From Phycisphaerae bacterium (GTDB taxonomy: Bacteria; Planctomycetota; Phycisphaerae; UBA1845; Fen-1342), in NCBI GenBank assembly GCA_020058145.1, contig JAGVEP010000357.1, positions 1 through 6,827 on the forward strand: 6,827 nucleotides of DNA, given 5' to 3'. Under the pieces are notes generated by a model, which was not told the origin of the DNA, made no database searches, and saw nothing but the letters and a program-made list of their open reading frames with translations. Position 1 is the stretch's first letter; every line of letters starts with the position of its first letter. Shown in pieces: positions 1 through 4,693 of the stretch. The translations under genes were made by a program, and so were the position numbers.

Positions 1-265
1 ACGCGCGGGCAACCGACACGCTCCGTCGCCAGCACCACCAGAACCCCGGCAGCCGCAGCGGGTGCAGCGTGAACGGTCGCACCGGCTGCTCGACTTGCTC
101 GAACCCGGTTGGCCCCACAAGCTCGCGGTCGAGCTGCCGCTGGGTTGTCAAGAACGTGATGTGTGCTGCGGGGTCCGATCGTCGCACGGCGTGTGCGACC
201 GCGAGGCCGGGAAACAGGTGTCCGCCCGTGCCGCCGCCGGCGAAGACGTATTGGGCGGTGCTCAT
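1..265 (-). CDS. murG: MurG, UDP-GlcNAc:undecaprenyl-PP-MurNAc-pentapeptide GlcNAc transferase (N-terminal part, runs off the left edge)
   Basis: The reverse strand from ATG at 265 is open to the window edge for 88 codons. It begins MSTAQYVFAGGGTGGHLFP. The glycine-rich GGGTGGHLFPGLA stretch (about residues 9-21) is the hallmark N-terminal loop of MurG, which binds the lipid I diphosphate. It is followed by a Rossmann-like strand (ITFLTTQ) and an aromatic segment with a WWCWRR run. MurG adds GlcNAc to lipid I on the inner face of the membrane to make lipid II for peptidoglycan. The start lies 38 bases after the stop of the prenyl synthase on the same strand, so the two are probably co-transcribed. 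No clear Shine-Dalgarno sequence precedes the ATG. Only the N-terminal acceptor-domain portion is visible. The UDP-GlcNAc-binding C-terminal domain is outside, so intactness cannot be judged. Confidence 0.9.
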   Translation of the reverse strand, partial: MSTAQYVFAGGGTGGHLFPGLAVAHAVRRSDPAAHITFLTTQRQLDRELVGPTGFEQVEQPVRPFTLHPLRLPGFWWCWRRSVSVARA

Positions 266-280
266 CGGGCGGATGATAGC

Positions 281-296
281 GTGGGAACGTGGGAAC
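281..296. repeat. Two-unit 8-bp tandem repeat in the gap before murG
   Basis: The octamer GTGGGAAC occurs twice head to tail in the 38-base gap between the prenyl synthase stop and the murG start. A related string, CGGGAACGGCG, recurs near 4503. It shares its period with the larger octamer arrays at 1407-1478 and 4579-4610. With two units it could be chance. Confidence 0.45.
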
Positions 297-303
297 GGCG
301 CGC

Positions 304-1389
304 TTACTGCCGACGGGCAAGCACGAACTCCGCCAGCGTTTCCAGGCTGTCGCGCGCGGGCGAGGGCGGCAGGGTTACGAGGGCCTCCCGCGCGGACGTG
401 ATGTACTCCTGGGCGGAGGTGCGGGCATACGTCAGGCTCGGAGAATTGCGGAGCAGACCGGCGATTTCGCGATAGCGCTGCGAATCGTCGCCGCGCAGCA
501 GAGTCAGCAGGCGTTCACGCTCCGCCGGGGCCACTGTGCTGAGATAGTGGATCGCCGGCAAAGTCAGTTCGCGCTCGCACACGTCGCGGCCGAGCGACTT
601 GCCCACTTCGGACTCGTCGCCGGTCAGATCGAGCAAGTCGTCGATGATCTGGAACGCCATGCCCAAACCGCGACCGTAGGTGCGCAGGCGCTCGATCGCG
701 GCGTCATTCGCGCCCGCATAGCGGGCCCCCAGGTGGCAACACGCCTCGACGAGCACCGCAGTCTTGCGGTGGATGATGTCGAGGTACTCCGCCTCCGTCA
801 GCTCGTAGCAGCCGCGCCGCGCGACCTGCATCATCTCGCCTTCGCAGACCGTGGCCGCGGTCTGACCCACGAGTCGAGCCGCGAACTGTGAATCCAGTCC
901 GCTGCACAGATGGAAAGCGTGGCTGTACAGAAAATCCCCCATGAGCACGGCCTGCTCGTGGCCCCACAGGCGATTGACCGTCGCCGCCCGCCGGCGGATG
1001 TCGGCCTCGTCGAGCACGTCGTCGTGTACGAGCGTCGCAATATGTACCAGTTCGACCACGGCGGCCAGGACACGGTGCTCCGGGCGAAGCTCACCAGCCG
1101 CCTTGGCGCTCAGCAGGAGCAAAGCCGGGCGCAGCAATTTGCCGTGAAACTGCCCGACGTGCCGGCACAGATCGCTGATGAAACCCTGGTCGCTGATCAA
1201 CTCGTCGGCGAACAGGCGTTGACTGAGCACCAGTTCGTCGGCGATCGGAGCGTAGAGGTCCGCCAAACGTATCGTAGTCGCCGGTCCAGCGCCGCGCACC
1301 TGCGATACTCCGGATGATGACTTGCCCGTTTGCACACCCGAGTCTTGCGAGTCGGCGTGCGAATGTCCACCCGATGCTGAATGTTTCAT
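304..1389 (-). CDS. Long-chain all-trans polyprenyl diphosphate synthase
   Basis: This 361-residue protein is a class I trans-isoprenyl diphosphate synthase. It condenses isopentenyl diphosphate units onto an allylic primer, using Mg2+ held by two aspartate-rich motifs. The first motif is DDVLD at 123-127, followed by the basic IRRR. The second is DDLLD at 250-254, inside FQIIDDLLDLTGDE. GKLLRP (83-88) supplies the Lys/Arg that bind diphosphate. RKTA (208-211) and GKSLGRD (263-269) match other conserved positions. Small residues A118 and T119 just before the first motif fit synthases making long chains (about C30 and above), such as those for quinone tails, rather than FPP or GGPP. Homology seems to begin near residue 41. 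The first 40 residues are Ser/His/Gly-rich and have no visible counterpart, making the protein longer than the usual 320-330. The frame stays open upstream, but that stretch translates yhbY out of frame and the tandem array, so ATG 1389 is chosen. It lacks a good Shine-Dalgarno sequence. The exact chain length cannot be read, so no symbol is given. Confidence 0.93.
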   Translation of the reverse strand: MKHSASGGHSHADSQDSGVQTGKSSSGVSQVRGAGPATTIRLADLYAPIADELVLSQRLFADELISDQGFISDLCRHVGQFHGKLLRPALLLLSAKAAGELRPEHRVLAAVVELVHIATLVHDDVLDEADIRRRAATVNRLWGHEQAVLMGDFLYSHAFHLCSGLDSQFAARLVGQTAATVCEGEMMQVARRGCYELTEAEYLDIIHRKTAVLVEACCHLGARYAGANDAAIERLRTYGRGLGMAFQIIDDLLDLTGDESEVGKSLGRDVCERELTLPAIHYLSTVAPAERERLLTLLRGDDSQRYREIAGLLRNSPSLTYARTSAQEYITSAREALVTLPPSPARDSLETLAEFVLARRQ

Positions 1390-1406
1390 AAAGATTGAAA
1401 GATGAA

Positions 1407-1478
1407 GGCACGGAGGCACGCAGGGACGCAGGGACGGAGGGACGGAGGGACGGAGGGACGGAGGGACGGAGGGACGGA
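1407..1478. repeat. Nine-unit 8-bp tandem array with regular G-tracts
   Basis: On the plus strand nine contiguous octamers fit GG(G/C)ACG(G/C)A. The first three are degenerate (GGCACGGA, GGCACGCA, GGGACGCA) and the next six (1431-1478) are perfect GGGACGGA. The plus strand therefore carries GGG tracts starting at 1423, 1431, 1439, 1447, 1455, 1463, 1471 and 1479, separated by 5-base loops, which satisfies the canonical G-quadruplex pattern. The array lies in the 127-base gap between yhbY and the prenyl synthase, ending 18 bases upstream of that start codon, so the minus-strand transcript would carry the C-rich complement. The unit is not a multiple of three and does not look coding. A related array in the opposite orientation is at 4579-4610. 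Confidence 0.9.
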
Positions 1479-1516
1479 GGGGGCTACGGCCGTGCCGGTC
1501 GTGAGGCAGGATTCGA

Positions 1517-1798
1517 TCAGGCGTCTTGTGAAGTCCGGGGGCGGTACAGCAACGCCACCCGCCCGATACGCCGGACCAGCTCGCAGGGCACACGCGCCGC
1601 GAGCTCGACGGCCGCCACGTCGCATTCGTCGCCGGTGTCGGCGTGGATGCGCGCCTTGACCAACTCGTGATGCGCGAAGCACGCGCGCACCTGCGCGACC
1701 GCGGCATCCGTCAAGTTGCCGGCCGATACGGTAACTACCGGCTGAAGCGCATGACTGGCCGCGAGCATTGTCCGTCGCTCGTGAGCGGTTAACCGCAC
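1517..1798 (-). CDS. yhbY: YhbY-family (CRM domain) ribosome-assembly RNA-binding protein
   Basis: A 93-residue protein nearly filled by one CRM/YhbY domain. It opens with LTAHERR, where family members have a basic helix, then HALQPVVTV, the loop GNLTDAAV, and the helix AHHELVKARI. It ends with RRIGRVALLYRP, which closely resembles the VIGKTLVLYRP end of E. coli YhbY. The family binds pre-50S ribosomal RNA and helps large-subunit assembly. The loop here reads SAGNLTD, a variant of the usual GxxG-type loop. I chose GTG at 1798 because GAGG lies 6 bases upstream and the length fits the roughly 97-residue family. An in-frame GTG at 1840 would add 14 residues without apparent homology, and an ATG at 1768 would cut into the domain. 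It is the first gene of the minus-strand group and is divergent from the topoisomerase gene. Confidence 0.9.
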   Translation of the reverse strand: MRLTAHERRTMLAASHALQPVVTVSAGNLTDAAVAQVRACFAHHELVKARIHADTGDECDVAAVELAARVPCELVRRIGRVALLYRPRTSQDA

Positions 1799-1802
1799 AT
1801 GG

Positions 1803-1808
1803 CACCTC
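1803..1808 (-). promoter_or_regulatory. Ribosome binding site deciding the yhbY start
   Basis: The reverse strand reads GAGGTG just before GTG 1798, leaving 6 bases between GAGG and the start codon. This favours the 1798 start over the in-frame GTG at 1840. Confidence 0.55.
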
Positions 1809-1893
1809 GACGGGGCGGAACCACAACGTACTGTACACACCGGAGGTTCCGGCTACCATAGGTGCCGCATCGGCCTCGGAGAACACCAGGAAC

Positions 1894-1897
1894 AGGA
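1894..1897 (+). promoter_or_regulatory. Ribosome binding site deciding the top6B start
   Basis: AGGA lies five bases before ATG 1903, within the purine-rich stretch AGGAACAGGA. This supports ATG 1903 over the in-frame TTG at 1768, which would lie inside yhbY on the opposite strand. Confidence 0.6.
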
Positions 1898-1902
1898 TTG
1901 CC

Positions 1903-3849
1903 ATGCACGTGGAGAGCTCGTCTGATACCCAACACACGCCGACCTTGTTCGATCCGCTCCCGGCCCGCGCTATTCCTGTGACGACGGTCCGTCAGCCGGT
2001 GTGGAGTGCCGGAAGCGACACAGCAACTAAGCCGCGGAGCGAAAAAGCGGCCAAGCGGCGAGGCGAGGAAAGAGACGAAGGGGCACCAGAGCGTCCTGTC
2101 CGCAGCACCGCGAAACGCGTGCGGGCGGTGACTGCCGAGACGCTCGCGACACAGCAGCGCGACATCTCGGTCTCGGAGTTCTTCGCCAAGAACCGCCACC
2201 TGCTCGGCTTTGACAACAAACGTAAAGCGCTGCTGACGACCGTCAAAGAGGCCGTCGACAACAGCCTCGACGCCTGCGAAGAAGCCGGCCTCCTGCCCGA
2301 GCTACACGTCACGATTGACCAGCTCGCCGAGGAACGCTTCCGCGTCACCGTTCGCGACAATGGTCCCGGCATCGTCCGCCAGCAGATTCCCAACATCTTC
2401 GGCAAGCTGCTGTACGGCTCGAAGTTCCATCGGCTCAAGATGGCCCGTGGACAGCAGGGCATCGGCATTTCGGCCGCCGGAATGTACGGCCTGATCACGA
2501 CCGGCAAGAGCGTACACATCACCTCGCGCACCAGCCCGAAGAAGGAGGCCCACCACTTCCAGATTCAGATGGATACGTCCAAAAACAAGCCCGACGTGGT
2601 TCTGGAAGACACGGCCGAGGTCCCGTGGCAGCAAGGCACCGAAGTCAGCATCGAGCTGGTCGCGACGTACACCAAGGGCCGCCAATCGGTCGACGAGTAC
2701 ATCGAGCAGACGGCGATCGCGAACCCCCATGCGCTCATCGTCTACACCGCCCCCACGCTCGAACGCCGCGAGTTTCCACGCGGCACCGCGGAGTTGCCGC
2801 CGCCGACCCGCGAGATCAAGCCGCACCCGCACGGGATCGAGTTGGGCGTGCTGATGAAGATGCTGAAGGACGCCAAGGGCGTGAAGCTCGCGGGCTTTCT
2901 CCAGCGCGAATTCTGCCGTGTGTCCAGCGATGGCGCGACGGCGATTTGCGAGCGGGCGGGGCTTAGCCCCAAGGGGCCCCCCAACCAGATCGGCACGCAC
3001 GACGTCGAGCGGCTGTACGAGGCCATGCAAAACGTCAAGTTCATGGCCCCGCCGACCGACTGTCTCGCGCCCATCGGCGTTCGCAATCTGCTGGCCGGGC
3101 TGCTCAAAGAGGTCAAGGCCGAATTCTTCACCGCCACCACGCGCGACCCCGCCGTCTACCGCGGCAATCCATTCCAGATCGAGGTCGCGCTGGCCTACGG
3201 CGGGAATTTGGCTGGGGACCAACCCGTTCGGGTGATCCGCTTTGCCAACCGCGTGCCGCTGCTCTACCAGCAGTCGGCGTGTGCGGCGTTTAAGAGCGTC
3301 TTGGACGTGGACTGGCGGAATTACACGCTTTCACAACCGTCGGGGAGCCTGCCGGTCGGGCCGCTGGTCGTCATGATCCACATGGCGAGCGTGTGGGTGC
3401 CGTTCACCAGCGAAAGCAAAGAGGCCGTCGCGGATTACGACGAAATCCGCAAGGAGATGAAGCTCTCGTTGCAGGAATGCGGGCGGAAGCTGGCGGCGTA
3501 CGTCCGCCGGCGTCGCCGGCAGCGGCTTGAATCGCAGCGGCGGGACATTTTCAGCCGGTACATACCCGACGTCGCCGCCGCCCTGGCCGCGCTCGGCGGC
3601 GGGAGCGAGGATCGGCTGCTGCATGATCTTCAGGCGATTGCCAAACGCCGAACGGCGGACGCGGATGTCGTACTCGACGAGGACGGCAAGCCCGTCGCCA
3701 AGGCGGCGGAAGAGGAAACCGACGAGCTCACCGGCGACCAGAGCACGGTGATTCGGCCGGAAAACGAGGCGGCGCTGCCGGTGGAGGGGCTGTTTGAAGA
3801 GAACGGCAACGGCGGTGAGGCCGTCCGCAGGCGCCGCAGGGGCCGATAG
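1903..3849 (+). CDS. top6B: DNA topoisomerase VI subunit B (GHKL ATPase subunit)
   Basis: A 648-residue protein counted from ATG 1903. Topoisomerase VI is a type IIB enzyme. Its B subunit dimerises on ATP and drives DNA cleavage and strand passage by the SPO11-like A subunit. The Bergerat ATP site is complete: KEAVDNSLDA (115-124, Mg-binding Asn120), DNGPGI (152-157) and the lid GQQGIGIS (183-190). A helix-two-turn-helix-like segment (NQIGTHDVERLYEAM, about 361-375) follows. The transducer domain follows at roughly 395-525, with the switch-lysine motif TSESKEAVA (Lys506). Archaeal B subunits are near 530 residues. This one adds a charged, low-complexity N-terminal tail (1 to about 86), an acidic C-terminal stretch (about 583-635) and a final RRRRRGR. 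A further basic run (533-541) follows the transducer. No A subunit is visible on either side: yhbY is divergent and the downstream gene is convergent. The family assignment is secure. Whether it works with a distant A subunit is unknown. Confidence 0.95.
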   Translation: MHVESSSDTQHTPTLFDPLPARAIPVTTVRQPVWSAGSDTATKPRSEKAAKRRGEERDEGAPERPVRSTAKRVRAVTAETLATQQRDISVSEFFAKNRHLLGFDNKRKALLTTVKEAVDNSLDACEEAGLLPELHVTIDQLAEERFRVTVRDNGPGIVRQQIPNIFGKLLYGSKFHRLKMARGQQGIGISAAGMYGLITTGKSVHITSRTSPKKEAHHFQIQMDTSKNKPDVVLEDTAEVPWQQGTEVSIELVATYTKGRQSVDEYIEQTAIANPHALIVYTAPTLERREFPRGTAELPPPTREIKPHPHGIELGVLMKMLKDAKGVKLAGFLQREFCRVSSDGATAICERAGLSPKGPPNQIGTHDVERLYEAMQNVKFMAPPTDCLAPIGVRNLLAGLLKEVKAEFFTATTRDPAVYRGNPFQIEVALAYGGNLAGDQPVRVIRFANRVPLLYQQSACAAFKSVLDVDWRNYTLSQPSGSLPVGPLVVMIHMASVWVPFTSESKEAVADYDEIRKEMKLSLQECGRKLAAYVRRRRRQRLESQRRDIFSRYIPDVAAALAALGGGSEDRLLHDLQAIAKRRTADADVVLDEDGKPVAKAAEEETDELTGDQSTVIRPENEAALPVEGLFEENGNGGEAVRRRRRGR

Positions 3850-3860
3850 CACGCCACGGT

Positions 3861-3943
3861 TCAGAACACGAAGCGCCAGCGAGTATCGATCAGAACACGA
3901 AGCGCCAGCGAGTGAAGAGTCTGTCAGCACTCGCTTGCGCTTC
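3861..3943. repeat. Paired 24-bp dispersed repeat plus inverted degenerate copy forming a hairpin
   Basis: Two identical 24-base copies lie at 3861-3884 and 3890-3913 (core GAAGCGCCAGCGAGT), separated by ATCGA. A third, inverted and shortened copy lies at 3929-3946. Positions 3899-3914 can pair with 3928-3943 at 15 of 16 bases around a 13-base loop, giving a strong stem. The block sits between the convergent ends of the topoisomerase gene and the small secreted-protein gene, and copy 2 supplies the latter's stop codon. It could act as a two-way terminator, although no T-run follows. I recall this core as a dispersed repeat of planctomycete genomes, which is memory rather than a search result. 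Confidence 0.85.
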
Positions 3944-4495
3944 TGAAGCTGAAGCTGACGCTGGCGACGAAGCCGGTGCCGTCGTGGGTCGCGGTGCGAA
4001 TTCCAGCCCCGTGACGCGCCATTCGTTATCCTTGCCGCGGCGGCAGAAAACGCGCACGATGGCGCTGTCGTCGCGCCCGCGGGCAGGCACGTCGATCGCC
4101 GCCTCACGGGTCGCTGGACCTGTGGGATGCACCTGGATCTGATCGAGGCCCAACCCGTCAGCATAGTAGGCCAGCGTGGCCGCCCAACTGGTGACCAGGG
4201 TGTCCAACACCTGCGCACGTTCCTTTTCGCTGACGCCGCCGGGCCGGTGGAGACGCGCTACGACGTCGTCGGTTGCGACGAGCTTGTCGAGCGTCAACTC
4301 GCGCAGCTTCGCGACTGCCGCCCGGTCGTTGCGGGCCGCGGCCTGGAGCTGCACGCGGAGCAGGCCGAGCAGGCTGCGCGTCGCGTCTTCGGGTGTCACG
4401 GTCGAGATCGGCAGTGCGGCCGGAGTGGAGGTCGGCAGCGGAGCGACGCGCTCGCAGGCACCAGAAAAGCTGAGCAGTACGAGCGCGCCCACCAT
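3890..4495 (-). CDS. Small putative secreted protein or lipoprotein of unknown function
   Basis: From ATG 4495 this encodes 201 residues. I do not recognise the family. It starts with a short hydrophobic segment, VGALVLLSFSGAC, whose SGAC could be a weak lipobox, since -3 is Ser rather than Leu or Val. A Pro/Thr/Ser-rich linker follows. The soluble region has helical stretches (DATRSLLGLLRVQLQAAARN, TLVTSWAATLAYYADG) and then strand-like segments (QIQVHPTG, EAAIDVPARG, IVRVFCRRG, EWRVTGLEFAP). The helix-then-sheet order is vaguely like NTF2-like or periplasmic binding folds, but I cannot assign it. The C-terminus turns into Ala/Ser repeats and ends TRWRFVF, encoded by the dispersed repeat at 3890-3913. 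The ATG lacks positive residues after it and lacks a Shine-Dalgarno sequence. In-frame ATGs at 4660 and 4675 would add 55-60 residues encoded by repeats, with arginines placed like an n-region. It follows metG on the same strand. Confidence 0.65.
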   Translation of the reverse strand: MVGALVLLSFSGACERVAPLPTSTPAALPISTVTPEDATRSLLGLLRVQLQAAARNDRAAVAKLRELTLDKLVATDDVVARLHRPGGVSEKERAQVLDTLVTSWAATLAYYADGLGLDQIQVHPTGPATREAAIDVPARGRDDSAIVRVFCRRGKDNEWRVTGLEFAPRPTTAPASSPASASASEAQASADRLFTRWRFVF

Positions 4496-4525
4496 GCGGC
4501 CACGGGAACGGCGACGCGCCGTCGA

Positions 4526-4646
4526 CTCCGCTCCCTTACGGTCGCGGCTCTGACTAGGGTCGCGGCTCTGAGCATCCCTCCGTGCCTTCGTGCCTCCGTG
4601 CCTCCGTGCCTCTCCCCCCTCCGCTCCCTTACGGTCGCGGCTCTGA
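4526..4646. repeat. Compound dispersed repeat: two 28-bp copies around a partial copy and an octamer array
   Basis: Identical 28-base copies lie at 4526-4553 and 4619-4646 in the same orientation (core TTACGGTCGCGGCTC). A 14-base partial copy ending GGTCGCGGCTCTGA is at 4558-4571. Between it and the second full copy are four 8-bp units (TCCGTGCC, TTCGTGCC, TCCGTGCC, TCCGTGCC) at 4579-4610, the reverse complement of the units near 1407. The block fills most of the 198 bases between the metG stop and ATG 4495. Read in frame on the minus strand it gives the peptide SRDRKGAE twice. I associate that peptide with planctomycete protein tails, from memory. Confidence 0.88.
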
Positions 4647-4693
4647 TGGGCGTCTGTCATCTGTGGAGCAATCATCTGCGGCAGCTCTGCACG

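Noticed and set aside
289..891. A 200-codon plus-strand frame opposite the prenyl synthase
   Set aside because: It is antisense to a gene with both aspartate-rich motifs. The protein is Ala/Arg/Gln-rich without family features.
1407..1478. CRISPR-like regular repeats
   Set aside because: The units are 8 bp, directly adjacent and without unique spacers, so this is a simple tandem array.
1840..1852. Small inverted repeat CCGGA-GGT-TCCGG in the yhbY/top6B divergent gap, next to GTACTGTAC, as a possible operator
   Set aside because: The arms are only 4-5 bp in GC-rich DNA, and no promoter hexamers can be placed convincingly around them.
2302..3222. A 306-codon minus-strand frame inside the topoisomerase VI B gene
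   Set aside because: It mirrors the real gene in an antisense frame and shows no domain or ribosome binding site.
3331..4218. A 295-codon minus-strand frame spanning the end of top6B and the small secreted-protein gene
   Set aside because: It overlaps two better-supported genes. It is Arg-rich with no recognisable domain, and its middle is translated repeat DNA.
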